A DNA stretch of 64,000 nt. Source: Sphingopyxis sp. L1A2A. Its GTDB lineage: Bacteria; Pseudomonadota; Alphaproteobacteria; Sphingomonadales; Sphingomonadaceae. The notes beneath the pieces are model-generated. The model searched no databases, was not told the origin of the DNA, and saw only the letters and a list, made by a program, of their open reading frames with translations. Positions 23,770 to 32,723 of this stretch are shown here, in pieces. The translations under genes were made by a program, and so were the position numbers. The DNA lies in contig NZ_SCOT01000005.1 in the NCBI RefSeq assembly GCF_005502465.1, positions 1 to 64,000 on the forward strand, in the 5' to 3' direction. Within the stretch, counting starts at the first letter, position 1; every line of letters begins with the position of its first letter.

Positions 23770-24918
23770 CTACCGCCAGCGCAGATTGTGGGGGCCGAGA
23801 TCCGACAGGGTCTTGGCCCCCATCAATTTCATCCCGCGCTCCATTTCGGCGCGCAGCAGCGCGATGGCGCGGGCGACGCCATCCTCGCCGGCGGCGGCGA
23901 GCGCGTAGAGATAGAGGCGCCCGCCTGAGCAGGCTTTGGCGCCAACCGACAGCGCCTTCAAGACATGGGTGCCGCGGGTGATGCCGCCGTCGCAGATGAC
24001 TTCCAGCTTGTCGCCGACCGCGTCGACGATCTCGGCGAGCGCGTCGAAGGGCGAAATGCTGCCGTCGAGTTGCCGCCCGCCATGGTTCGACACCATGATC
24101 GCGGTGGCGCCGATGTCGGCGGCGCGTTTGGCGTCCTCGACCGCGGCGATGCCCTTGAGGCAAAAGGGGCCGTCCCATTGCTGGCGGATTGCCTCGGCGC
24201 GGCGCCAGTCGAGACTTTGGTCCAGCATCGTCGTGAAATAGTCGGCGACCGATTTGGGGACGCTCGACCCTTCGGACACATGGGTGGCGAGATTGGGCAG
24301 GCTGAATTTCTCGCGGCAAACATAGTTGAGCCCCCAGCCGGGCTTGGCGGCGTAGCTCAACATATTGCCCGGGGTGAAACGCGGCGGCGATGTGAAGCCC
24401 GAGCGCAGGCAGCGTTCGCGGTTGCCGCCGACGATGGTATCAACCGTGAGCGCGACCGCGTCGAATTTCGCGTCGCGGGCCGCCGCCAGCATCGCGCGGT
24501 TCAGCCCTTCGTCCTTGTGGACATAAAGCTGAAACAGCTTGGGGCCGTCGGTGAGGGCGCCGGCTTCGGCGAGGCTGATCGTCGCGAGGCTCGATATGCC
24601 CGCCATCGTCCCGGCGTTCGCCGCGGCGCGGAGGACCGCGCGTTCGCCCTGCCAGTGGAACAGGCGCTGGAGCGCGGTCGGCGACAGGAACAGCGGCATC
24701 GCCATCTCGCGCCCGAACAGGGTCGTGCGCATGTCGACGCGGTCGACCCCGGCGAGTATGCGCGGGATCAGGTCGCAATCGTCGAAGGCGGCGCGGTTGC
24801 GGCGGCGAGTGACTTCGTCGTCGGCGGCGCCGTCAATATAATCGAACACCGGCCACGGCAGGCGCCGCTTTGCGAGGGCGCGGAAATCGTCGATATTGTG
24901 GCAGTCGGTGAGTTTCAT
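23770..24918 (-). CDS. lldD: FMN-dependent alpha-hydroxy-acid dehydrogenase (LldD family)
   Basis: A 382-residue FMN enzyme oxidising L-lactate or another L-2-hydroxyacid to the 2-oxoacid. The family markers are FDYIDGAADDEVT at residues 25-37, QLYVHKD, the catalytic VSNHGGRQLDGS (His and Arg), and CDGGITRGTHVLKALSVGAKAC of the FMN phosphate site. L-lactate is the commonest substrate; glycolate or mandelate cannot be excluded, hence the symbol is tentative. No lactate permease or regulator is adjacent. Confidence 0.88.
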   Translation of the reverse strand: MKLTDCHNIDDFRALAKRRLPWPVFDYIDGAADDEVTRRRNRAAFDDCDLIPRILAGVDRVDMRTTLFGREMAMPLFLSPTALQRLFHWQGERAVLRAAANAGTMAGISSLATISLAEAGALTDGPKLFQLYVHKDEGLNRAMLAAARDAKFDAVALTVDTIVGGNRERCLRSGFTSPPRFTPGNMLSYAAKPGWGLNYVCREKFSLPNLATHVSEGSSVPKSVADYFTTMLDQSLDWRRAEAIRQQWDGPFCLKGIAAVEDAKRAADIGATAIMVSNHGGRQLDGSISPFDALAEIVDAVGDKLEVICDGGITRGTHVLKALSVGAKACSGGRLYLYALAAAGEDGVARAIALLRAEMERGMKLMGAKTLSDLGPHNLRWR

Positions 24919-24930
24919 GCTTGCCCTATT

Positions 24931-25010
24931 CCGTTCGCATCGAGCGAAGTCGAGATGCCGTGAAGGCGCGCACTGCCGATGGGTGTCTCGACTTCGCTCG
25001 ACACGAACGG
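24931..25010. repeat. Extragenic palindrome, family C (copy 2)
   Basis: Second copy of the CCGTTCGCATCGAGCGAAGT inverted repeat, nearly identical to 12145-12224. It separates the lldD-like gene from the upstream operon. Confidence 0.85.
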
Positions 25011-25032
25011 GGATGGAGTGACCGCATATTCG

Positions 25033-26304
25033 TTAAAACACCGTCCGCGCCGCCACTGTCCCCTTGGTCGCGAAGCTGAAGCGCGGTTCGACCGCCAGCT
25101 TTGCATCAAGAATATGCGCCGCCACCCGTTTCCCCACCGCAGGGCCGTTCTTGAACCCATGTCCCGATCCGCCGCCGACCAGCCAGACGCGGTCCTGCCC
25201 CGGAAAACGGTCGATCAGATAATCGCCGTTCGAGCTGTTCTCATATTGGCAGACGCGCCCGCCGATCAGCGGCGCCGACGCAAGTCCGGGGAAGCGTCGG
25301 GCGATATAGGCACGGGCTTCGGCGATCCCGGCGGGGGTCAGTTGCCGTTCCATCGTGTCGGGGTCGATCGCCGGACCGTGGCGGTCGATCGCGATCTTGA
25401 ACCCGGCGCCCTCCAGGTCGGGGATGCCGTAAAAAATGCCGTTGTTGCTGTTGTCGGCCCACACCGGCAGCTCGGGCGGCGCAAAGCGCGTGTCGCCCTG
25501 CGGCGCGCCGAAATGATAAACCTCCTGCCGCGTCGCGACGATCTTGTTCATCAGCTGCTGCGGGAACAGCTCGGCGAGCCACGGCCCGGCGGCATAGACA
25601 AGATGATCGGCGGTGCCGCCATCGGGCAGGCTGTGGCGCTTGATCCGTTTCGACAGCAAGGGCGCGGGCATCACGACGCGCTCGAGCGCGATCTGGGCGT
25701 CGGCGATCACCTCCTGCACCCCGCGCCCGGCGATCAGCGCGCCGGCCTCGGTTTCGAGGATGCCGGTTTCGCCCTGATAGAATTGGATCTGACGATATTT
25801 GTTTTGCAACCAGCGGACGTCGCCATGCTCATGCCCGACGCGGTTTGTTTGCAGCCAGGCGAGCGATTGCGCGGTATAGGCGTCGCCCTGCGGCCCGAAC
25901 CACAGGACGCCGGTGTTGTGGAAGATCGGTGCGCTCGCGCTGTCGGACAGCGCCTGCCAATAGGGCAAGGATTCGCGCGCCATTTCGGAATAGATGGAGT
26001 CGGCGCCGTAGCCCATGCGGATGACGCGGCTTTCGCCGCCCGACGACGCGCGCGCATGGCCGGCGCCATAGGCGTCGAACAGCCGCACCGTCTTGCCCGC
26101 GCGCAGCAGGTGCCATGCGGTCCAGGCGCCGAACACGCCAGCGCCGATGATCGCGACATCGACATGCTGGACCTTGGGCTTCGCAGGTTTGCGCTTCTTT
26201 GGCTTGCGTTCCTTGCGCTCGGCCGCGGCGGCGGTCGCCGCGACGGGGAGGGCGGCGAGGCCGGTCAGCAGCGCGCGGCGGCTGGGCGTGTTACCGCCCG
26301 CCAC
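25033..26304 (-). CDS. Exported FAD-dependent oxidoreductase (sarcosine-oxidase-like)
   Basis: A 423-residue FAD protein of the DAO/monomeric sarcosine oxidase family. A twin-arginine-like signal (SRRALLTGLAALPVAATAAAA, residues 8-28) is followed by a Lys-rich linker and the Rossmann motif IIGAGVFGAWTAWHLLRAG, then SGGESRVIRMGYG, where MSOX enzymes bind FAD covalently region-wise. The C-terminus has GGGSGHGFKNGPAVG. It would oxidise an amine or amino acid in the periplasm. The start overlaps the stop of the amidohydrolase gene by 14 nt, so the two are translationally linked. Confidence 0.85.
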   Translation of the reverse strand: MAGGNTPSRRALLTGLAALPVAATAAAAERKERKPKKRKPAKPKVQHVDVAIIGAGVFGAWTAWHLLRAGKTVRLFDAYGAGHARASSGGESRVIRMGYGADSIYSEMARESLPYWQALSDSASAPIFHNTGVLWFGPQGDAYTAQSLAWLQTNRVGHEHGDVRWLQNKYRQIQFYQGETGILETEAGALIAGRGVQEVIADAQIALERVVMPAPLLSKRIKRHSLPDGGTADHLVYAAGPWLAELFPQQLMNKIVATRQEVYHFGAPQGDTRFAPPELPVWADNSNNGIFYGIPDLEGAGFKIAIDRHGPAIDPDTMERQLTPAGIAEARAYIARRFPGLASAPLIGGRVCQYENSSNGDYLIDRFPGQDRVWLVGGGSGHGFKNGPAVGKRVAAHILDAKLAVEPRFSFATKGTVAARTVF

Positions 26305-27964
26305 CGGACGCCTCTTTCTTGTAATAGCGATAGCCGCCGACCCAGGTTTCGAGCGGGGTCATGCGGCGGATCTCGTCGGGGCTGGCGAGCATCGGGTCGG
26401 CGTCGACGATCAGAAAGTCGGCGCGCATCCCCGGCATCAACGTGCCGATGCGGTCCTCGGCAAAGCCGGCATAAGCCGCGGTGCGGGTGAAGCCGTCGAG
26501 CGCGGCTTCGCGGCTGACCGCTTCCTCGGGGCGCCAGCCGCCGAACGGCTGACCCGCGGCGTCGGTGCGCGAGATGGCGGCGGCCAGCCCGGCAAAGGGA
26601 TTGGCGCTTTCAACCGGGACATCGGAGCCGAAGGCAAGCCGGACCCCGGCGGTCTGCAGGCTGCGCCACGCATAAGCGCCCTTCAGCCGGTCGGGACCGA
26701 GCCGCGCTTCGGCCATCAGCCGGTCCGACGTCTGGTGCACGGGCTGCATTGACGCGATGACCCTGAGCTGCGCAAAGCGGGCGATGTCGGCGGGATCGAT
26801 CACCTGCGCATGTTCGATCCGCCAGCGGCGTTCGCCCGGAACGTTGGTGGCGAGGTCGGCGGTGAGGTCGGTGATCGCGTCGAGCGCCTCGGCATTGGCG
26901 GCGTCGCCGATCGCGTGGATTGCGACCTGAAATTTGTCCATCGACGCGCGGACCATCTTGTTGCGCAGCTGCGCCGGGGTGAGCAGCGGCAGACCCTTCT
27001 GGCCCGGCGCGTCGCTGTAGGGCGTCTTCAGCCACGCGCCGCGCGAGCCGAGCGCCCCGTCGAGGTACAGCTTGACCCCGACCATGCGAAGGCGATCGTC
27101 GTACAGCCAGGGCGTCGGCTCGGACCCGGCGATGATCGCCATATTGTCGATGTCGCCGCCATAGCTGAGGATGCGCACCGCGAGCTGTTTCTTGTCCCCG
27201 GCGCGGCGAAACGCCTGCCAGTCGAGGATCGAGGTGCCCATGTCGGCGATCGCGGTGACCCCTTGGGCAAGCAGTTTCTGCTGCGCCAGATACAGTGCGC
27301 GGTCGAGGTCGCGCGCCAGCGGTTTGGGCTTGGCGCCGTCGATCAGGCTCATCGCGGCATCGACAAAGACCCCGCTCGGCTTGCCGCCCGCCATTTCGAT
27401 GCGGCCGCCCTCGGGCGACTTGCTCGCCGCGGTGACCTTGGCGGCGGTCATCGCAGCGGTGTTGGCCCAGCCTGCGTGGCCATCGACCCGTTCGAGCCAG
27501 ACCGGGCGGTTCGGCACCGCGACGTCGAGGTCGGCGGCGGTGGGGAAGCGGCCCAAACCCCATTTTTCCTGATTCCAGCCGCGGCCGATGATCCACGGCA
27601 TTTCGGGATTGTCGGCGGCATATTTGCGGATCGCCGCCTGCGCCTCGGCCAGCGAACTGGTATCGCTGAGGTCGAGCAGCATCAACTGAAAGCCGAGGCC
27701 CATGACATGGCCGTGCGCGTCGATCAGCCCGGGGATGAGGGTGCGGCCCTTGCCGTCTTCCTTGAAATCGGGGCGTTCGGGGCGCTTGTCCTTGCGGTCG
27801 AGCAGCTCCTTGACCTTGCCCTGGCTGTCGATGAGCAGCCCGGTGAAGCGCACCAGCTTGCCGTCCTTGTCGAGCGTGATGCCGTTGACATTGTCGACCA
27901 GCGTATCGGCGTGCGCGGGGGCGGCGAGGGTCAGGGCCAGTGCGGTGAGGAGAAGGCGGTTCAT
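26291..27964 (-). CDS. Exported YtcJ-like amidohydrolase
   Basis: A 557-residue metal-dependent amidohydrolase with a signal peptide (MNRLLLTALALTLAAPAHA). The metal site HxH is DAHGHVMG near residue 85; further ligands are in HAIGDAAN, RRWRIEHAQ and FGSDVPVES, the pattern of the YtcJ branch of the superfamily. Such enzymes hydrolyse amide or related C-N bonds; substrate unknown. It overlaps its upstream neighbour by ATGA and its downstream neighbour by 14 nt, forming a three-gene operon whose products may jointly process an amide/amine compound. Confidence 0.88.
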   Translation of the reverse strand: MNRLLLTALALTLAAPAHADTLVDNVNGITLDKDGKLVRFTGLLIDSQGKVKELLDRKDKRPERPDFKEDGKGRTLIPGLIDAHGHVMGLGFQLMLLDLSDTSSLAEAQAAIRKYAADNPEMPWIIGRGWNQEKWGLGRFPTAADLDVAVPNRPVWLERVDGHAGWANTAAMTAAKVTAASKSPEGGRIEMAGGKPSGVFVDAAMSLIDGAKPKPLARDLDRALYLAQQKLLAQGVTAIADMGTSILDWQAFRRAGDKKQLAVRILSYGGDIDNMAIIAGSEPTPWLYDDRLRMVGVKLYLDGALGSRGAWLKTPYSDAPGQKGLPLLTPAQLRNKMVRASMDKFQVAIHAIGDAANAEALDAITDLTADLATNVPGERRWRIEHAQVIDPADIARFAQLRVIASMQPVHQTSDRLMAEARLGPDRLKGAYAWRSLQTAGVRLAFGSDVPVESANPFAGLAAAISRTDAAGQPFGGWRPEEAVSREAALDGFTRTAAYAGFAEDRIGTLMPGMRADFLIVDADPMLASPDEIRRMTPLETWVGGYRYYKKEASGGGR

Positions 27965-28839
27965 TTCGGTAACCTTGTTATAAGCGAACTGGTGTCCCTG
28001 CGGCCATTGCCCAGTTTTTGGACATCAGCGTAAAATTGATCGACCAGCCCGGCGACCGGGATCGTCGCGCCGTTCGATCGCGCTTCGTCGAGCGCGAGGC
28101 CCAGATCCTTGCGCATCCAGTCGACCGCAAAGCCGAAGTCGAACTCGTCCTTTGCCATCGTGTCCCAGCGGTTGAGCATTTGCCAGCTGGCGGCGGCGCC
28201 GCCTGACACCGCCTCGAACACCTTGGCGGTGTCGAGCCGCGAGGCTTGGGCAAAGCGCAGCGCTTCGGACAGGCCCTGGATCACCCCGGCGATCGCGATC
28301 TGGTTGACCATCTTGGTCGTCTGCCCCGCGCCCGGGCCGCCGATATGGACCATGCGCGCGGCATAGGCCTGCATCACGGGTTCGGCGGCGGCGAAGGCGG
28401 CCTTGGTGCCGCCGCACATGATCGACAGCGTGCCGTTCTGCGCCCCCGCTTCGCCGCCCGACACCGGGGCGTCGAGGCAGAGGATGCCCAGCCCCTCGGC
28501 CTCGACCGACAGCTGGCGCGCGATCCGCGCCGATACGGTGGTGTGATCGACGAACAAGGCGCCCTTGCCCATCGCCCGGAACGCGCCGTCGCGGCCCAGC
28601 GTGACTTGGGCCAGATCATCGTCGTTACCGACGCAGGTCAGGACGACATCGGCGTCCGTCGCGGCCTCGGCCGGGGTCGCTGCCGCCGCGCCGCCATGCG
28701 CTGCCACCCAGGCGTCGGCCTTGGCGCGGGTGCGGTTATAGACGGTGAGGTGGTGACCGGCTTTCGCCAGATGGCCCGCCATCGGTCCGCCCATGACGCC
28801 GGTGCCTATGAAGCTGATGCGCAATTTTTGTTCGCTCAT
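27961..28839 (-). CDS. NAD(P)-dependent 3-hydroxyisobutyrate dehydrogenase-like protein
   Basis: A 292-residue beta-hydroxyacid dehydrogenase (HIBADH/GarR family), oxidising 3-hydroxyisobutyrate or reducing tartronate semialdehyde. The Rossmann motif FIGTGVMGGPMAGHLAKAG is at the N-terminus, DAPVSGGEAGAQNGTLSIM is the substrate loop, and the catalytic Lys is in TTKMVNQI. The ATG at 28839 is chosen over 28857, since conserved sequence begins there. First gene of the operon with the amidohydrolase and FAD oxidase; it diverges from ilvA across a 59-nt gap. Confidence 0.9.
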   Translation of the reverse strand: MSEQKLRISFIGTGVMGGPMAGHLAKAGHHLTVYNRTRAKADAWVAAHGGAAAATPAEAATDADVVLTCVGNDDDLAQVTLGRDGAFRAMGKGALFVDHTTVSARIARQLSVEAEGLGILCLDAPVSGGEAGAQNGTLSIMCGGTKAAFAAAEPVMQAYAARMVHIGGPGAGQTTKMVNQIAIAGVIQGLSEALRFAQASRLDTAKVFEAVSGGAAASWQMLNRWDTMAKDEFDFGFAVDWMRKDLGLALDEARSNGATIPVAGLVDQFYADVQKLGNGRRDTSSLITRLPK

Positions 28840-28898
28840 AGCATGGTCCATAACCATGGTTTGCGCGGTGCGCCAGATAGGCTAGGGCGAGCGGCATC

Positions 28899-30149
28899 AT
28901 GAGCACGACCGCACCGACCCTGTCCGCTGCCGATTTGCCGGCGATCACCCTCGACGATGTGCGCGCGGCGGCGGGGCGAATTAACGGCGCGGTGATCCGC
29001 ACCCCGACGCTCCATTCGCAGACATTGTCCGAAATGGTCGGCGCCGAAGTGTGGCTGAAGTTCGAGAATCTGCAGTTCACCGCGGCGTATAAGGAACGCG
29101 GCGCGCTGAACGCACTGCTGCTGATGGACCCTGAACAGCGGGCGCGCGGCGTCATCGCGGCGTCGGCGGGCAATCACGCGCAAGGGCTCGCCTATCATGG
29201 CAAGCGGCTGGGCGTGCCGGTGACCATCGTGATGCCCAGGACGACGCCGCAGGTGAAGGTGTCGCAGACCGCGAGCCATGGCGCCGAAATCGTGCTGTTC
29301 GGCGAAAAATTCGACGATGCCTCGGCGCATGCGCGCGAGCTGGAAATCGAACGCGGGCTGACCTTTGTCCATCCCTTCGACCATCCGCATGTCGCGGCGG
29401 GGCAGGGGACGGTGGCGCTGGAAATGCTGGAGGATGTCCCCGATCTCGACACGCTTATCGTGCCGATCGGCGGCGGCGGGCTGCTCGCGGGCATGGGTAC
29501 CGCGGCGCGCGGGATCAAGAACGACATGCGGCTCGTGGGCGTGCAGGCCGAGCTGTATCCGTCGATGTATGCCGAACTCAACGGCGTCGATATGGCGTGC
29601 GAGGGCGACACGCTGGCCGAAGGGATCGCGGTCAAGGAACCGGGCAGCTACACGCGCAAGCTGGTGGCCGAACTCAACGACGACATCGTGCTGGTCGCCG
29701 AACGCCATCTTGAGCGCGCGGTCAGTCTGCTGCTTCAGATCGAAAAGACTGTGGTCGAGGGCGCCGGCGCCGCGGGGCTCGCGGCGATGCTGGCGCATCC
29801 CGAGGAGTTTGCCGGACGCAAGGTCGGGCTGGTGCTCACCGGCGGCAATATCGACACGCGCCTGCTCGCCAATGTGCTGCTGCGCGATTTGGCGCGGTCG
29901 GGCCGCATCGCGCGGCTGCGCATCCGGTTGCAGGATCGCCCCGGCGCCTTGTTCAAGGTGATGAAGCTGTTCGACGAGAAACAGGTCAACATCATCGAAA
30001 TCTATCACCAGCGCATCTTTACCACACTGCCCGCCAAGGGGCTGATCACCGACATCGAGTGCGAAGCGCGCGACCGCGACCATCTCGACAGCCTGGTCGC
30101 CGCGCTGCGCGATGCGGGGTATATGGTGACGACGGTGGAGCTGGCTTAG
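28899..30149 (+). CDS. ilvA: Threonine ammonia-lyase with ACT domain
   Basis: A 416-residue PLP enzyme deaminating threonine (and serine) to 2-oxobutyrate, first step of isoleucine synthesis or threonine breakdown. PLP Lys is in FTAAYKERGAL (about residue 66); SAGNHAQG and GGGGLLAGMG bind PLP phosphate. A C-terminal ACT domain (about residues 340-416, LQDRPGALFKVMKLF) marks the short, single-ACT form found in many bacteria, so control may differ from the E. coli two-domain enzyme. Confidence 0.93.
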   Translation: MSTTAPTLSAADLPAITLDDVRAAAGRINGAVIRTPTLHSQTLSEMVGAEVWLKFENLQFTAAYKERGALNALLLMDPEQRARGVIAASAGNHAQGLAYHGKRLGVPVTIVMPRTTPQVKVSQTASHGAEIVLFGEKFDDASAHARELEIERGLTFVHPFDHPHVAAGQGTVALEMLEDVPDLDTLIVPIGGGGLLAGMGTAARGIKNDMRLVGVQAELYPSMYAELNGVDMACEGDTLAEGIAVKEPGSYTRKLVAELNDDIVLVAERHLERAVSLLLQIEKTVVEGAGAAGLAAMLAHPEEFAGRKVGLVLTGGNIDTRLLANVLLRDLARSGRIARLRIRLQDRPGALFKVMKLFDEKQVNIIEIYHQRIFTTLPAKGLITDIECEARDRDHLDSLVAALRDAGYMVTTVELA

Positions 30150-30161
30150 GCCTCTCCCGCT

Positions 30162-30244
30162 CGTCATTGCGAGCGAAGCGAAGCAATCCAGAGCGGTTTA
30201 CGCAGGCTCTGGATTGCCGCGTCGCTTCGCTCCTCGCAATGACG
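30162..30244. repeat. Extragenic palindrome, family B (copy 2)
   Basis: CGTCATTGCGAGCGAAGCGA arm followed after about 40 nt by its inverted partner ending CTCGCAATGACG. Immediately after ilvA. Confidence 0.85.
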
Positions 30245-30284
30245 AGGCCTTGTGTCGCCGAGCGTCGGGGTTAAGCAACATCCC

Positions 30285-30677
30285 ATGAAATCCTTCACCC
30301 TCTCGCTCACCGCCACCCCCGACAGCATCGACGAGCTGGGCCATGTCAACAATGCCGTCTGGGTCCAGTGGATCCAGCAGGTCGCGACCGGCCATTGGGA
30401 TGCCGCGGCGCCGCAGGCGCACAAGGACGCCTATATCTGGGTCGTGGTGCGCCACGAGATCGACTATCTGCGCGCGCTCGGCCCCGGCGAAACGGTGATC
30501 GCGCGCACCTGGGTCGCCGACCAGCCGCAGGGGGCGAAGTTTGATCGCTTCATGGAATTCACCGGCGCCGATGGCAAAGTCCATGTCCGGGCGCGGACGG
30601 TGTGGGCGCTGCTCGACAAGGCGAGCGGGCGCCCGCTGCGGGTGACCGCCGCGGTGGTGGCGCCGTTTTCGGATTAA
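30285..30677 (+). CDS. Hotdog-fold acyl-CoA thioesterase (FadM/YbgC-like)
   Basis: A 130-residue 4HBT hotdog protein. SIDELGHVNNAVWVQWIQQ carries the conserved Asp/Glu-x-x-GHVNN active-site region of the FadM/YbgC group, and the internal strand RHEIDYLRALGPGE follows. It hydrolyses acyl-CoA thioesters; the chain length is not predictable. The ATG at 30285 begins the conserved domain. The gene is convergent with the MarR gene, overlapping its 3' end by 4 nt. Confidence 0.88.
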   Translation: MKSFTLSLTATPDSIDELGHVNNAVWVQWIQQVATGHWDAAAPQAHKDAYIWVVVRHEIDYLRALGPGETVIARTWVADQPQGAKFDRFMEFTGADGKVHVRARTVWALLDKASGRPLRVTAAVVAPFSD

Positions 30678-31159
30678 CCCGGGGTCGGCGCGGCACGCTC
30701 GCGCAGCGGCCGCGCTTTGAGCGCCTGCAAGGTTTTCAATATCATCGCGTGCACATCGCCGGTCTCTTCAAACAGCCGTTTGTACACGCCGGTAATGTCT
30801 TCGCTATAGGCATCGACCATCGCCAGTTGGGCGCCGCCCTTGTCGGTCAGGCGAAGCAGCTTGCGGCGCGCATCAGCCGGATCTGGGCGCTGGGTCACCA
30901 GCCCCAGGCGGACCAGCGCCGGGCATTTCTGGATCACCAGCTGGTGCGATTGGCCCAGCGTTCGCGCGAGCTGCGCGGGCGACGCCTCGCCCGCCTGGCG
31001 GAGCGCGGTCAGCAGCGAACAGGATTTTACCGGGACGACGATGCCCGCCGCATCGAACAGGTCGCGCGTCTGGTCCTCTATCATCTGGCTCAACGCTTCG
31101 CTGAGCCGTCCGAGGAAGGAAATATCGTCGAGACCGGTTGAGGCGTCAGTCGCGGGCAT
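30674..31159 (-). CDS. MarR family transcriptional regulator
   Basis: A 161-residue winged-helix regulator. The core SLLTALRQAGEASPAQLARTLGQSHQLVIQKCPALVRLGLVTQRPDPADARRKLLRLTDKG (residues 48-109) is the MarR wHTH with its beta wing. It starts inside the 3' end of the S41 peptidase gene (14-nt overlap), so the two are one operon. The perfect palindrome at 32495-32524 upstream of that operon is a likely autoregulatory operator. The ligand is unknown. Confidence 0.9.
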   Translation of the reverse strand: MPATDASTGLDDISFLGRLSEALSQMIEDQTRDLFDAAGIVVPVKSCSLLTALRQAGEASPAQLARTLGQSHQLVIQKCPALVRLGLVTQRPDPADARRKLLRLTDKGGAQLAMVDAYSEDITGVYKRLFEETGDVHAMILKTLQALKARPLRERAAPTPG

Positions 31160-32465
31160 AGCTTGTCGTCGTTCCGTCGCGGTCGATGCGTTCGAGCGCG
31201 GCGACCTTGCCCGCCTTGCGGACAATGCGGAAGCGGAAATCGCCGACACCCTCGACGGCAAAAAGATCGTTGCCCAAAGGTTCGAGGGTGACGCGAAACC
31301 GCTCGCGCCAGGTGTAGAGCGGCTTGCCGCCGACGATATCGATGCGGCGGCCGTCATAGCGCCCGGCGATGGCCTTAAGGTCGGCGGGCGCGATCGGCGC
31401 CGGCTGGGCGCGCGCGGCGAGCGCGGGCGCGAACCAGTCGGCGTCGGCCTGTTTCGCAGGATCAGCTTTGGCCAGATCGGCCAGCGCAAGCCGGTGGGCG
31501 ACGGTCAGCGCCTCGGCCGATGCGACGGCATGATCGGGGGTGACGCCCTGTCCTTCAAAATCGCCGCGGTCGACGGGGTCGTGGATCTGACCGATCGGCA
31601 CCTGCACGAAAAAGTCGCTCCCCACCGGCTTGCGGTCGACCGGATGCGCGCCGCCCGCGGTGCGTTCGCCGACCAGCGTTGCGCGGCCGAGCTTGCGGAG
31701 CGAATAGGCGAACCATTCGGCGGCCGAAAAGCTGGTCGACGAGGTCAGGACATAGACCGGCTTGCCGGTCAGCCGTTTGGCGGGAAGGGCGGGGAGCACC
31801 CATTGGCCGCGCGCGACGCGGCGGCCATCGTCGGTGTAATAATAATCGAACAGCTCCTGATCCTTGTCGCCGCGAAACAATTGGCTCGCCAGCAGCTGCG
31901 CCATCTCGAGGTGACCGCCATTATTGTACCGCATGTCATAGATGACGGCATCGCTGTTCTCGATGAAGCGCATCGCTGCGGCGGCGGCGTCGTAGCCCAG
32001 TTCGGGATCGGCGAAATGCGAAAGCCCGACATAGGCGACATTGCCTTCGAGCCGGCGCAGGTCGGTAAAGCCGAAATTTTTCCGCGCTTCGTCCCGCCGG
32101 TCGGTTTCGCGCAAGGCGGCGGCGCGGGCGGGGTCTTTGCGGGCGGCAAAGTCGGCGGCAAAAGCGGGATCGACCCCGACAAAGAAATGCAGATCGTTGC
32201 TGGCCGCGACCAGGTCTTTGGTCAGCGCCTGCGCCAGCGCGTCCTTGTCCTGCGCGCCGTCATAGTCGCCCTTGTCGAGATGGGCGCGCAGCGTTGCCGC
32301 GAGCGTTTTCGCCTTGTCGGCAAAGACATAATTGGCCTCTAACGTCTGGCCCAGCTGGTCGACCACCTGTTGCCGGTCGGCGGCGGTGAGCGGTGCCTCG
32401 CCGGTCGCGCCGACACCGAAAAGCCACGCCGCCGCGACGATCGCGACCGATCCGAATTTCGTCAT
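31146..32465 (-). CDS. Exported S41 family serine peptidase
   Basis: A 439-residue protein with a signal peptide (MTKFGSVAIVAAAWLFGVGATG). An N-terminal helical IRBP-type domain (VVDQLGQTLEANYVFAD, about residues 32-100) precedes the S41 tail-specific protease core: DAVIYDMRYNNGGHLEMAQ and the catalytic-serine region VLTSSTSFSAAEWFAYSL. No PDZ domain is evident, as in the interphotoreceptor-binding-like branch. It probably cleaves peptides in the periplasm. The first gene of an operon with a MarR regulator; the regulator may control this peptidase. Confidence 0.88.
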   Translation of the reverse strand: MTKFGSVAIVAAAWLFGVGATGEAPLTAADRQQVVDQLGQTLEANYVFADKAKTLAATLRAHLDKGDYDGAQDKDALAQALTKDLVAASNDLHFFVGVDPAFAADFAARKDPARAAALRETDRRDEARKNFGFTDLRRLEGNVAYVGLSHFADPELGYDAAAAAMRFIENSDAVIYDMRYNNGGHLEMAQLLASQLFRGDKDQELFDYYYTDDGRRVARGQWVLPALPAKRLTGKPVYVLTSSTSFSAAEWFAYSLRKLGRATLVGERTAGGAHPVDRKPVGSDFFVQVPIGQIHDPVDRGDFEGQGVTPDHAVASAEALTVAHRLALADLAKADPAKQADADWFAPALAARAQPAPIAPADLKAIAGRYDGRRIDIVGGKPLYTWRERFRVTLEPLGNDLFAVEGVGDFRFRIVRKAGKVAALERIDRDGTTTSYARD

Positions 32466-32494
32466 ATGACCATCATTCCTTACCGCGACTCGTT

Positions 32495-32524
32495 TATACA
32501 ATATATTGCGCAATATATTGTATA
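32495..32524. promoter_or_regulatory. Perfect 30-bp palindrome, putative MarR operator
   Basis: Half-site TATACAATATATTGC (32495-32509) is followed immediately by its exact complement. It lies 30-59 nt upstream of the S41 peptidase ATG. An AT-rich perfect palindrome in GC-rich DNA, ahead of an operon ending in a MarR gene, fits an autoregulatory operator overlapping the promoter. Confidence 0.75.
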
Positions 32525-32723
32525 TCGGCGTGAGGCAAGGCCTTTCAGTCCGGCATGGGTCACCCAATCGCGACGTGCGCGGCGATGGTGGCGCGGGCGG
32601 AACGGCGGGTGACGGCGGCGGTGGGCGGCGCCGTCGCTAGAAACCAGCCCGGCCATGGTTTGATAGACAATCTGTCGTCGCATCCGTAATATTCGCGGCG
32701 GACATATAGGGGGAGGGCTGACG

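Noticed and set aside
30162-30244. Possible tRNA-like cloverleaf
   Set aside because: The stems come from the family B palindrome; there is no anticodon arm or T-loop consensus, and other copies have the same fold.
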